A stretch of DNA of 64,000 bases from Vulcanimicrobiota bacterium (lineage in GTDB: Bacteria > Vulcanimicrobiota > Vulcanimicrobiia > Vulcanimicrobiales > Vulcanimicrobiaceae): positions 124,001 to 188,000 of the forward strand of contig DAIDGX010000023.1 in NCBI GenBank assembly GCA_027452165.1, read 5' to 3'. Made by a program: the position numbers and the translations under genes. The notes under the pieces are model-generated. The model did not search any database. It was given only the letters and a program-made list of their open reading frames with translations, and had not been told where the DNA came from. This document shows positions 18,952 through 26,731 of this stretch, piece by piece. The number at the start of each line of letters is the position of its first letter. The first letter of the stretch is position 1.

Positions 18952-19776
18952 CTACGCCGCTTCACGCCTGCGCAGCCCGAGAATCTCGCGCGCCTGATCG
19001 GGGGTGGCGACCGGGCGTCCGGCCTCTTGCGCGATCCGCACGACGCGGGCTACCAGCTCTTCGTTTTTCGCCAAGCGCCCTTTGCTATAGAACAGGTTAT
19101 CCTCGAGGCCGACCCGCACGTGCCCCCCCATCGCGATCGCCGCGAGCGCCATCGGCAGTTGCTGCCGGCCGATGCCCGCGACCGACCACGTGCAGCCGGC
19201 AGGCAGATCGGCGACGAGGTCGGTCAAGTTCGGGACGGTCGCTTCCATGGCGCCCCCGACGCCGAGCACGAAATCGACGTGCTGGGGAAAGCTGAGCAGC
19301 CCTTCCTTGGCCAGACGCCGGGCGTTGGCAAGGTGGCCTTTGTCGAAGATCTCGAGTTCGGGCTTCACCCCGAACTCGTGCATCTTTGCAAGGATCCCAC
19401 GCATGATCGGAAAGCTGTTTTCGAAGATGTCGTCGCCGAAGTTGACCGAGCCACAGGTGAGCGTCGCCATCTCCGGGCGCAGTTGCAGCACCGCCGCACG
19501 CTCCTCGGGCGTCATGCCGATGGCACCGCCCGTCGAGAACTGCACGATGAGATCGCTCGCCCCGCGGACCGCGTCATAGGCCTCGCGGAAGCGCTCCACG
19601 CTGTGCGTGTTCGTACCGTCGTCGTTGCGACAATGCACGTGCACGATCGACGCTCCCGCCTCGCGGATCGCCTTCGCCGTCTCCGCGAGCTTCGCGGGCG
19701 TGTAGGGCAGGTGCGGCGTTTGGTCGGGCGTGACTTCCGCCCCAACGGGCGCGCAGGTGATGATCAGCGGTTCCAT
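18952..19776 (-). CDS. Beta-keto acid cleavage enzyme (BKACE / Kce family)
   Basis: Zinc-dependent Claisen-type enzyme that condenses a beta-keto acid with acetyl-CoA, releasing acetoacetate and a CoA ester. Kce in lysine fermentation uses 3-keto-5-aminohexanoate. Visible motifs are the HxH metal ligands in IVHVHCRNDDG, FSTGGAIGMTPEER, CGSVNFGDDIFENSF, and the Glu in VRVGLEDNLFYSKGRLAKN. Using the ATG at 19776 (MEPLIITCAPVG) the product is 274 aa, the family's normal length; an upstream TTG-type codon at 19869 would give 305 aa with an atypical leader. BKACE members differ widely in substrate, so the lysine assignment is only suggested by the KamBC-like genes 1 kb further on. A divergent gene starts 114 bp upstream. 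Confidence 0.88.
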   Translation of the reverse strand: MEPLIITCAPVGAEVTPDQTPHLPYTPAKLAETAKAIREAGASIVHVHCRNDDGTNTHSVERFREAYDAVRGASDLIVQFSTGGAIGMTPEERAAVLQLRPEMATLTCGSVNFGDDIFENSFPIMRGILAKMHEFGVKPELEIFDKGHLANARRLAKEGLLSFPQHVDFVLGVGGAMEATVPNLTDLVADLPAGCTWSVAGIGRQQLPMALAAIAMGGHVRVGLEDNLFYSKGRLAKNEELVARVVRIAQEAGRPVATPDQAREILGLRRREAA

Positions 19777-19890
19777 GCCCGCCCGATTCAGCGCGCGCGG
19801 CACCCCATCCCGTGCGCGGTGCATCTCCATCCAGTGCTTGCGAGTTATACATCCTGATCTTTCGACCAATGTCGCTCGAGGAGTTGCACC

Positions 19891-20610
19891 GTGCCCGAGT
19901 TTTCAACGCAAACCGTCTCACTCGCCGTCGCGGACGGAACGACCATGGATGCCTATATCGCCACCCCGGCCGCGCGTAGCACGGATGCACCGGGCATCAT
20001 GGTCTTTCAAGAGGCCTTCGGCGTGAACGCACACATCAAAGACGTCGCGCAGCGTTTCGCAAAACTCGGCTTCGTGGCGATCGCACCCGAACTGTTTCAC
20101 CGTAGCGCCCGCGGCTTCGAAGGCTCCTACACCGATTTCGCCGGCGTGCGCGAGCACATGGCCGCGCTCACCCTCGCGGGCCTCCAGGCCGACATCGACG
20201 CGACGTACGCATACCTCGCGAAATCCCCCGGCGTCGATCGCGAGCGCCTCGCGGCAACGGGTTTCTGTCTCGGCGGCCGCGTGACGTACCTCGCAAACGC
20301 GCGTGTGCGGCTGCGCGCAGGCGTGTCGTTCTATGGCGGCGGCATTGCGCCAGATCTGCTGCCGTTCGCAGCGCAGCAACATGCGCCGCTCCTGATGTTC
20401 TGGGGCGGTCTCGATACCCATATCCCGCCCGAGCAGTACCGCGCCGTCGCCGACGCGCTGAGCGCTGCCAACGCGGTCCACGAGCAGGTCGTCTTCGGCC
20501 AGGCCGATCACGGCTTCTTCTGCGATCAACGTGCGAGCTACAATCCGGTTGCAGCGCGCCAGGCCTGGGCGCTCACGCTCGAGTTCCTCCGTGCCTACGA
20601 CGTCGCTTGA
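19891..20610 (+). CDS. Dienelactone hydrolase family protein
   Basis: An alpha/beta hydrolase of the DLH family, 239 aa, which hydrolyses lactones or esters such as dienelactone. The catalytic triad is visible: Cys126 in the nucleophile elbow GFCLGG, Asp175 in WGGLDTHIP and His207 in QADHGFF. The oxyanion region QEAFGVN is typical. Members open the lactone ring in chlorocatechol and beta-ketoadipate-like routes, but many housekeeping members have other ester substrates and no aromatic-degradation genes accompany this one. It is transcribed away from the Kce-like gene and converges on the KamC-like gene, ending 58 bp before it. Confidence 0.9.
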   Translation: MPEFSTQTVSLAVADGTTMDAYIATPAARSTDAPGIMVFQEAFGVNAHIKDVAQRFAKLGFVAIAPELFHRSARGFEGSYTDFAGVREHMAALTLAGLQADIDATYAYLAKSPGVDRERLAATGFCLGGRVTYLANARVRLRAGVSFYGGGIAPDLLPFAAQQHAPLLMFWGGLDTHIPPEQYRAVADALSAANAVHEQVVFGQADHGFFCDQRASYNPVAARQAWALTLEFLRAYDVA

Positions 20611-20668
20611 TGCTCGCGGCTCATCCTACGACAACCGGCTATCACGATCGCCGCAGTCAATGCGCGTC

Positions 20669-22270
20669 TCATCGTTCGAGCGCGTCATAGGCCGATGCGG
20701 TCAGCGCATCGTCGAGGCCGAGTAGCGCGGCGAGCGCGATCGCATCCGAGCGCCGCGTTGCCTCCCGTGTGACCTCCTCGATGGCATAGTCCATCGAGGC
20801 CGCAAGTGTTACGAGCGCGGCGTGCAGATCGTCGGTCGCAGGCCGATGCGGTATGCCGCGCAAGCCGCGCACGGCGAAGTGCCGGGCGCCGGCCGCCGGA
20901 GCGACGCCGTCGAGATGCGTCGCGGCGAGCGCGCGCGCACCGGTCGCGCGCAGGCGCTCGAGCACCGCAACGAGCAGTGCGCGCCCCTCCCGCGGCGTGG
21001 TCGTACGGGCAAACTCATCGAGCAATACCAAACGGCGCTCCCGCGGACGCGCGAGCGCGTCGCGCAGGCGCACGACCTCGCGCGCGAACGACGAGAGTAG
21101 CCCGCCCATCTCTACGTCGGTCCCCGCTCCGAGCCACACGATCTCGTCGAACAGCGGCACGTTCGCTTCCATGGCCGGCACCGGCAATCCGTATGCAGCG
21201 CAGAGCGCGATAAAGCCGCAGGTGCGCAAGCAGACGCTCTTCCCACCCATATTCGGACCGGTCAGCACCGCAACGTCGTCCAGGTGCACGTCGATCGGCG
21301 TGAACGCTCGCCCTTCGCGCTGCAGTTCGTGTTCGAGCGCAACGTGACGTCCGCCGCGAAAGGAAAACGTTGCATCCTCGCCAATCGCCGGGACCGCGCA
21401 GCGATGCGCTTGCGCGAAACGCGCTGCGGCAACCAGAAGGTCGATCTCGCCAAAGGTGCGCGTCGCGAGGTCGAGCGCCGCAGCGTGCGCGCGAATTACC
21501 GCGGTCAAACGCTCGCGGATAAGCTCCTCCTCCTGCGCTACGGCCGCTGCTGCCTCGTCCCGGCGCGCGAGCGCCCCAAGCGTCGCCTCGTCGGCGTCGA
21601 GCTCGCAAAGGATGTAGGTCGGCGCTTCGCGCACGACGCGCACGCCCGCGGGCAGCGTGCCGCTCAGGTCCGCGCGCATGACGATGAACTCGTTTCCGGC
21701 AATCTCGCGGCCGAGCGTGGCGGCGACGGCGGCGTGCGCGCGACCTCGCACCGCGTCGTACTCCGCCTGCGCACGCGCGAGCGCTGCACGTGCGCCCGCC
21801 AGACGCTCGTCGAACGCGTCGGCAACGTAGAACCCGAATCTTCCGGAACGCCCCAATTCCAGGGCGCGTGCGCTCGCGCGCACCGCATCGGAAGCGACGC
21901 CCGGCAACTCGAAGCAATCGCCCACGAGGCCGTCGAGACGTTCGCAAGCATCGAAGAAACGTTGCAGTTCCAGCAAATTTGCGTCGGCGAGCGCATCGCC
22001 CATCGATGCGCGAGCGATCGCGGGCGATGCGTCGGGCACGTTGCGCAAGACCTCGCGTACGGCATCGAGACGTGCCGCGTCGAGCGCGCGCGCGAGCCGC
22101 ACGATCCGGGCGGCGTGCTCCTGTGCTTGCCCCTCGCTGCCGCGACGAAACGGTTCGACAGCAAGATATGCGCGATCGCCGTACGGGCTTACCGGGGCGA
22201 GTGCATCGCGCAACCATGCCGCATCGAGCGCGCGCACGGAGAGATCGTCGAGAAGCTCGCCGTGCTTCAT
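20669..22270 (-). CDS. MutS-related ATPase, KamC-like aminomutase reactivase subunit
   Basis: A 533-aa MutS-fold ATPase lacking the N-terminal mismatch-binding domains. It has a helical core (residues 1-320), a Walker A GPNMGGKS (338-345), Walker B LVLLDEF (414-420) and the MutS-type signature TDVEMGGLLSSF and THLDGVAP. This resembles KamC, the MutS-like partner of KamB in lysine 5,6-aminomutase operons, where the pair reactivates the B12/PLP enzyme. The start at 22270 is set by an ATGA overlap (22267-22270) with the KamB-like gene, which argues for a single protein unit. A direct role in DNA repair is unlikely given the missing domains, but MutS2-like relatives remain an alternative. Confidence 0.8.
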   Translation of the reverse strand: MKHGELLDDLSVRALDAAWLRDALAPVSPYGDRAYLAVEPFRRGSEGQAQEHAARIVRLARALDAARLDAVREVLRNVPDASPAIARASMGDALADANLLELQRFFDACERLDGLVGDCFELPGVASDAVRASARALELGRSGRFGFYVADAFDERLAGARAALARAQAEYDAVRGRAHAAVAATLGREIAGNEFIVMRADLSGTLPAGVRVVREAPTYILCELDADEATLGALARRDEAAAAVAQEEELIRERLTAVIRAHAAALDLATRTFGEIDLLVAAARFAQAHRCAVPAIGEDATFSFRGGRHVALEHELQREGRAFTPIDVHLDDVAVLTGPNMGGKSVCLRTCGFIALCAAYGLPVPAMEANVPLFDEIVWLGAGTDVEMGGLLSSFAREVVRLRDALARPRERRLVLLDEFARTTTPREGRALLVAVLERLRATGARALAATHLDGVAPAAGARHFAVRGLRGIPHRPATDDLHAALVTLAASMDYAIEEVTREATRRSDAIALAALLGLDDALTASAYDALER

Positions 22271-23160
22271 GCCGCCTGCGCCGCGTACACGTCGAAGGTC
22301 GGCATGCCGGTGGCCTCGGCCACGGCGTGCAACAGCGCGCCCGGTTCGAACGAACGGTCGCGGCCGGCCGACGAGACCGTGACCGCAACGACGTTCAAGG
22401 GACGTTCGCAGCGCACGTCGAGTCTCTCGAGCGCATGCAAAGCCGCGCGCCCGCCGAGCGCGATTTTGGTCGGATCGCGTACGACGACGCTGCGACGTTC
22501 GTCCGCGCGCATCAACTCTGCGGCGATTCCGGGCGTCAACGCTCCGTCGATGCGCACGTGCGGCGCGCCCGGCTCGACGCGCGCCACACACAGACGCCGC
22601 ACCAGCGCGCGCACATCGGCAACCGCTTCGTCGAGCGTTCCCGCGGCAGACGCCCCGCACGCCACCACGACCGCATCCTCGCCGCCGGCCAGCGCCGCGA
22701 TACGATCGATCGCACCATCGACGATGACGTACGGCGCAAACCTTCGCAGCATCGCGACGGCTTCGCGGATGCCCGACGCCGTCGGCGGGCCAACCAACTC
22801 GTAATAGGCATCGCTGCGCACGCGGACGTACACGAGATTGCCCGCGGCCGTGCGCAGTGGCGAGAGCGCGAGCATTTCGCTTGCCGGCGAACGCGGGAGC
22901 ACGTCACGCGCGGTCGCGATCACCGTTCCAGGGCGCAAGAACAACCGTGGCTTCGGCTGCGCGTCTCCCATATCGATCGCTTCGCCGTCACGCCCGATCG
23001 AGGTGAGGCCGGGCAGCACTCCGGCAGCCACGCATGCGTCGTAAATCGCGCGCATCGTGACGGTCTTGCCCACGTTTTTCCCGGTTCCGACAACAAAGAG
23101 CGACGACGTTCCCGTCGCTTGGGCGAGTTGCAAAATCGATGCGCCGACACGTGCGTGCAT
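22267..23160 (-). CDS. P-loop protein, KamB-like aminomutase reactivase subunit
   Basis: A 297-aa protein with a Walker A motif GTGKNVGKT at residues 25-33 followed by a Thr-Met helix (MRAIYDACVAAG). The body contains AIDMGDAQPKPRLFLRPGTVIATARDVLP and a further segment VIVDGAIDRIAALAG. This is the organisation of KamB/OrB-type reactivase subunits that accompany B12-dependent amino acid aminomutases. Its stop codon overlaps the KamC-like ATG (ATGA). The large open frame upstream of 23160 in this phase is antisense shadow from mntP and is not counted. The aminomutase itself (kamD/kamE) is not in the window. Confidence 0.78.
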   Translation of the reverse strand: MHARVGASILQLAQATGTSSLFVVGTGKNVGKTVTMRAIYDACVAAGVLPGLTSIGRDGEAIDMGDAQPKPRLFLRPGTVIATARDVLPRSPASEMLALSPLRTAAGNLVYVRVRSDAYYELVGPPTASGIREAVAMLRRFAPYVIVDGAIDRIAALAGGEDAVVVACGASAAGTLDEAVADVRALVRRLCVARVEPGAPHVRIDGALTPGIAAELMRADERRSVVVRDPTKIALGGRAALHALERLDVRCERPLNVVAVTVSSAGRDRSFEPGALLHAVAEATGMPTFDVYAAQAA

Positions 23161-23174
23161 ATCGGCGCTTTCTC

Positions 23175-23744
23175 TTAGTCGAGGTGCAGGGCCTTGAGCG
23201 CGATGAAGACGGCGCCCGTCAGCAGCAAGAGGATGCCGCCGAGCAATTCGGCACGATCCTCCACGCGTTTGCCGAGCGCACGACCCAGGCTCAATCCAAG
23301 CGCCGTCGCCGCGATCGAAACGGCGCCGATTACCGCAAGCGAAATCGTGATCGGCACCTTGATGTACAGGATCGAGAAGCCGATGCCGAGCGAATCGAGG
23401 CTGATCGACGCCGACGCAACGAACAGCCCCCAACCGCTCGACATGTCGAGCGGCTCGCGATCTTCGAGGTCGCGCGAAGCCTCGTAGATCATGTATGCGC
23501 CCACGCCGACGAGCGCGACGAAGCCGAGGTACCCCGCAAGCTCCCCAAGGTAGCGACCGGCCACAATCCCCAGGCCCGCGCCAAGCAGGTTCATCGTGAT
23601 CTCGGCACTTGCGAACGCGATGCCGATGCGAACCTTCGCGCGACGCGGGATACCGCGCACACCGACGCCGATCGAGACCGCGAACACGTCGAGCGCGAGC
23701 GAGAAGGCGATAACGACGATCTTGATCGCCGACGCAACGGTCAC
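23175..23744 (-). CDS. mntP: Manganese efflux pump MntP
   Basis: A six-helix inner-membrane protein exporting Mn2+. At 189 aa it matches MntP in length. The membrane-embedded acidic residues typical of the family are seen as ALDVFAVSIGVG in TM1 and SLDSLGIGFSI in TM4, and the two halves are internal repeats. A conserved GGILLLLTGAVFI segment ends the protein. It is encoded on the minus strand 14 bp upstream of the KamB-like gene and 18 bp downstream of a receiver protein. In Escherichia coli mntP is preceded by a Mn riboswitch (yybP-ykoY); the 18-bp gap here leaves no room for one. Confidence 0.93.
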   Translation of the reverse strand: MTVASAIKIVVIAFSLALDVFAVSIGVGVRGIPRRAKVRIGIAFASAEITMNLLGAGLGIVAGRYLGELAGYLGFVALVGVGAYMIYEASRDLEDREPLDMSSGWGLFVASASISLDSLGIGFSILYIKVPITISLAVIGAVSIAATALGLSLGRALGKRVEDRAELLGGILLLLTGAVFIALKALHLD

Positions 23745-23762
23745 GGCGGTCAGACGGGTCCG

Positions 23763-24185
23763 CTACAGATTCTGCGCGCCGAAATACGCTTCGCGCTTGG
23801 AGAGCAGATGGCTCACCGCCGAGCGCAATTGCGAGATCGTGAACGGTTTGTTCAGGAAGAGATTCGCGCCGGCATTCTTCGCGCGTCCGTCCATTGCGTA
23901 GTTGGTATGGCCGGAGATCATCAAGATCGGCACGCCGCGCGTGCTCTCTTTGCCGCGTAGGCGCTCGATCAAGTCGATGCCGGAGATGCCGGGGAGCATG
24001 AAGTCGCAGATGATGATATCGAACGGCCCTTGACGATCGACCGCCACAAGCGCGCTCTCGGCGTCGTTGCACATGATCATCTCATAGGGTCCCTTGCGCA
24101 ACACCGTATCGATGAGCGTGCAGATCGCCGGATCGTCGTCCGCGATTAACACCCGCCAGTTGCGCTGCACCATCTGCTCAGCCAT
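23763..24185 (-). CDS. Stand-alone response regulator receiver protein (CheY-like)
   Basis: A single receiver domain, about 140 aa. The acidic pocket DDD is at residues 16-18, the phospho-acceptor Asp at 61 (IIICDFMLPGISG), a Ser in ILMISGHTNY and the Lys in LFLNKPFT. No output domain follows, so it acts through partners. I chose the ATG at 24185, which follows AGGAGG-type sequence at 24197-24202; an in-frame codon at 24215 would add ten Gly/Arg-rich residues. A histidine kinase partner is not adjacent; the multi-GAF kinase at about 53 kb is an unproven candidate. It is divergent from the ModB-like gene with a 55-bp gap. Confidence 0.9.
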   Translation of the reverse strand: MAEQMVQRNWRVLIADDDPAICTLIDTVLRKGPYEMIMCNDAESALVAVDRQGPFDIIICDFMLPGISGIDLIERLRGKESTRGVPILMISGHTNYAMDGRAKNAGANLFLNKPFTISQLRSAVSHLLSKREAYFGAQNL

Positions 24186-24240
24186 TCGCGGCCGTCCACC
24201 TCCTGCCTCGCCCATCTCGTGATGCTTTGGTAAACTTTAG

Positions 24241-24984
24241 ATGATGACGAGACCCCTGCCCGGATTCTTCTTCCCGCTCGCAGCGATTCTTTTGACCGCG
24301 GCGTTTTTAGTTCCGATTCTTGCCCTCGTCGCGAATGTCAGCCCCGGCGAGGTGCTCGCAGCCTTCGCGCAACCGGCCGCGCGTGACGCGCTTCGCGTCT
24401 CGATCGCGGCATCGACCGCCGCAACGGCGGTAGCGGCACTGCTTGGCGTACCGGCGGGCTACTGGCTTGCGCGTGCCCCGCGGCGCGTGAGCGCACCGGT
24501 GCTCTTCGTGCTCGCGCTTCCGCTGGCGTTTCCGCCGGTCGCCTCGGGCATCTTGATCCTCTCGGCGCTGCGCGCGACGCCGGTGCCCGACACGCTGGCC
24601 GGGGTCGCCGCAGCCGAGTTCTTCGTCTCGGGGTCGTTCGTCGCGCTTGCCTCGGCGGCGGCGTTTGCGGCAGCCGACCCCCTGCGCGAGGACGCGGCAA
24701 GGACGCTTGGCATCTCAGAATGGCGGATATTTCAGTCGGTGGCACTGCCGGCAGCGGCCGGAAACGTGGCCGCCGGAATCGCCTTTGCATGGCTACGCGC
24801 GATCGGTGAATATGGGGCCACGAGCATCGTCGCCTATCACCCGACCGCACTGCCCGTTGCGCTTTATGTCGCACTCTCGGCATCGGGCGTACGCGCCGCG
24901 CTCGCGCTCTCCTACGGCTTCGTCCTCCTCGCGATAGCGGTGCTCGCGCTGCAGTGGTTTTTTCGCCGCCGCGTCGTAGTCTAG
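24241..24984 (+). CDS. ABC transporter permease, molybdate/tungstate (ModB-like) type
   Basis: Inner-membrane permease of the ModB/CysT class, 247 aa with five to six TM helices. The EAA motif reads EDAARTLGISEWRIFQSVALPAAAG, and AWLRAIGEYGATSIVAYHP is the signature that normally marks molybdate or tungstate permeases (GEFGAT in ModB). No ModA binding protein or ModC ATPase is adjacent. The proline dehydrogenase start is 8 bp beyond its stop, so transcription is probably shared. Sulfate and other oxyanion permeases are alternatives, but the GEYGAT box favours molybdate/tungstate. Confidence 0.82.
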   Translation: MMTRPLPGFFFPLAAILLTAAFLVPILALVANVSPGEVLAAFAQPAARDALRVSIAASTAATAVAALLGVPAGYWLARAPRRVSAPVLFVLALPLAFPPVASGILILSALRATPVPDTLAGVAAAEFFVSGSFVALASAAAFAAADPLREDAARTLGISEWRIFQSVALPAAAGNVAAGIAFAWLRAIGEYGATSIVAYHPTALPVALYVALSASGVRAALALSYGFVLLAIAVLALQWFFRRRVVV

Positions 24985-24992
24985 GAATCGCC

Positions 24993-25886
24993 ATGGCTAT
25001 TATCGATCGACTGCTCGCGCCCGACTCCGCGTTCCAGAAAAATTTTTTCTTTCTCGCGAAACGCTTCGTAGCGGGCGAGACGATTGACGGGGCGATCGCC
25101 GCGGTACGGGAACTAAACGCGCAGGGCATGTCGGCCACGCTCGATTTCCTCGGCGAAGACGTCTTCGAACGCGACGCGGCGATCAAGACGCGCGATGCCT
25201 ACATCGCGATGCTCGACGCGATCCGAGCGAGCGGCGCAAACACGAACGTGTCGGTCAAGCTGACCGCGATGGGCTTGCTCATCGACGAAGATTTCGCCCT
25301 CGACAATTTGACGACGATCGTGGAATACGCTCAACGCAACGGCGACCCGTTCGTGCGGATCGACATGGAAGGTTCGCCGGTGACCGACGCCACGCTGCGC
25401 GTCTTCGAACGCGCCTATGCCAAAAACAAGAACGTGGGCATCGTTTTGCAAGCCTATTTGAAACGCACGCAAGCGGATGTCGAGCGTATGGTCGAGCTCG
25501 GCGCGCGCGTGCGCCTGTGCAAAGGCGCGTATAACGAACCGCCTGAAATCGCGATCAAAGAGATGCCCGAGATTCGCGCCAACTACCTGGCGCTCGCGCA
25601 GGAGCTTTTGACGCGCGGCAACTATCCTGGCCTCGCCACCCACGACCGCGAGGTAATCGACGCGCTACGCGCGTTTGTAAAGCAGCACGGCATCGCGCCC
25701 GATCGCTTCGAGTTTCAGATGCTGTACGGCTGCCGCCCACAGTTACAGCGCGAGTTGGTCGCACAGGGCTTCCGGATGCGCGTGTACGTACCGTTCGGCA
25801 CGCATTGGGCGGGCTATTTCTATCGCCGCGTGATGGAGCGCCGCGAGAACGCGTTCTTCGCTCTCTCATCGATGTTCTCGAAGTAG
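24993..25886 (+). CDS. Proline dehydrogenase (PutA-type FAD barrel)
   Basis: Flavoenzyme oxidising L-proline to pyrroline-5-carboxylate at the membrane. At 297 aa (ATG at 24993) it is the monofunctional type. Visible motifs are DFLGEDV, SVKLTAMGLLID, DMEGSPVTD, the barrel strand VRLCKGAYNEP, GLATHDREV, and RMRVYVPFG near the C-terminus with WAGYFYRRVMER, all characteristic of the proline dehydrogenase barrel. The pyrroline-5-carboxylate dehydrogenase is not nearby. The ATG is preceded by AGGA within CTAGGAATCGCC. It lies between the ModB-like permease and dtd, with a 9-bp gap to the latter. Confidence 0.93.
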   Translation: MAIIDRLLAPDSAFQKNFFFLAKRFVAGETIDGAIAAVRELNAQGMSATLDFLGEDVFERDAAIKTRDAYIAMLDAIRASGANTNVSVKLTAMGLLIDEDFALDNLTTIVEYAQRNGDPFVRIDMEGSPVTDATLRVFERAYAKNKNVGIVLQAYLKRTQADVERMVELGARVRLCKGAYNEPPEIAIKEMPEIRANYLALAQELLTRGNYPGLATHDREVIDALRAFVKQHGIAPDRFEFQMLYGCRPQLQRELVAQGFRMRVYVPFGTHWAGYFYRRVMERRENAFFALSSMFSK

Positions 25887-25895
25887 CTACGCATC

Positions 25896-26345
25896 GTGCG
25901 AGCGGTCATCCAGCGCGTCGCACGAGCCGCCGTCCGCGTCGGTGCCCGCACGACCGGCGAGATCGGGTCCGGTCTGCTCGTCCTTCTCGGCGTCCATGTC
26001 GAAGACAGCGCAGACGACGCTTGCTACATCGCCGAGAAGATCGCGCACCTCCGCATCTTCACCGACGAGGCGGGGTTGATGAACCGCTCGGTGCTCGACA
26101 TCGGCGGCGCCGTGCTGCTGGTCTCGCAGTTTACCCTCTACGGCGATGCCCGCAAGGGTCGCCGTCCATCGTTTATCACCGCGGCGGCAGGGCCGCTGGC
26201 ACGAGAACTGTACGAACGCGTCGGACGTGAGATCGCGGCGAACGGACCGCGCGTGGAATTTGGCGAGTTCGGCGCCGAGATGAAGGTGGAACTCGTCAAC
26301 GATGGGCCGGTGACGATCCTCCTGGACTCCACCCGCGCGTTCTAA
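25896..26345 (+). CDS. dtd: D-aminoacyl-tRNA deacylase
   Basis: Hydrolyses D-amino acids mischarged onto tRNA (and Gly-tRNA-Ala), a quality-control enzyme acting in the cytoplasm. At 149 aa with a GTG start it has the two family signatures: SQFTLYGDARKGRRPSF, and near the C-terminus NDGPVTILLDS (the Gly-cisPro box). The N-terminal MRAVIQRVARAAV is typical. It is the third gene of the modB-like/proline dehydrogenase run and converges on the lipoprotein gene, ending 8 bp before it. Confidence 0.95.
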   Translation: MRAVIQRVARAAVRVGARTTGEIGSGLLVLLGVHVEDSADDACYIAEKIAHLRIFTDEAGLMNRSVLDIGGAVLLVSQFTLYGDARKGRRPSFITAAAGPLARELYERVGREIAANGPRVEFGEFGAEMKVELVNDGPVTILLDSTRAF

Positions 26346-26353
26346 CGCCCGTT

Positions 26354-26731
26354 CTACCCACCCGCGCTCTGTACGGTGCCGTCGGCGAAGACGGCCTGCG
26401 TGGCGACGCAATTCATCGCCGCGCCACTGCTCGCGCCCTTTGCAACCGGGGCGTTGAAGCGCACGGCACGCACGCTGCCCGGATCGAGGACGGGGACGAA
26501 CTTCACCGTCCCGCTCGCGCGCGTGAACCGGTAGTTCCGGTACATGTCGAGCACGATCACCGCGCTTGCCATCGGACGATCCCCGGTGTTGCTTACGCGA
26601 GCGGCAACCGAGATTTGCGAACCGGCCACGGCGACGTTGCAATGCGCAACCTGCAACGGCACCCCCGGTGCCGGCGCACAACCCGCGAGTACGGCCACGG
26701 CCGCGCACGCGACGATGCTATAGGTTCGCAT
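26354..26731 (-). CDS. Small predicted lipoprotein of unknown function
   Basis: A 125-aa protein with a short signal peptide and lipobox (VAVLAGC at residues 13-19, the Cys at 19), indicating lipidation and envelope attachment. The mature part is beta-rich (VAGSQISVAARVSNTGDRPM, FTRASGTVKFVPVLDPGSVRAV), reminiscent of FxLYD-like or immunoglobulin-type folds with two later Cys, but I recognise no family. Its start overlaps the cyclophilin-HEAT gene stop by 14 bp, so the two are likely translated together. Confidence 0.8.
   Translation of the reverse strand: MRTYSIVACAAVAVLAGCAPAPGVPLQVAHCNVAVAGSQISVAARVSNTGDRPMASAVIVLDMYRNYRFTRASGTVKFVPVLDPGSVRAVRFNAPVAKGASSGAAMNCVATQAVFADGTVQSAGG

Noticed and set aside
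19777-19869. Longer Kce-like start at 19869
   Set aside because: The codon is TTG, the extra 31 residues match no family, and the 274-aa form is the family's normal length.
22271-22660. Upstream extension of the KamC-like frame
   Set aside because: The extra 130 residues are Arg/Ala-rich antisense of the KamB-like gene. The ATGA overlap fixes the start at 22270.
23161-24072. Upstream extension of the KamB-like frame
   Set aside because: This part is antisense shadow of mntP and the receiver gene, with Arg-rich, low-information sequence. The real start is the ATG at 23160.
24338-25186. 282-codon minus-strand frame across the ModB-like and proline dehydrogenase genes
   Set aside because: It is highly Arg-rich and antisense to two clear genes; this is typical of shadow frames in high-GC DNA.
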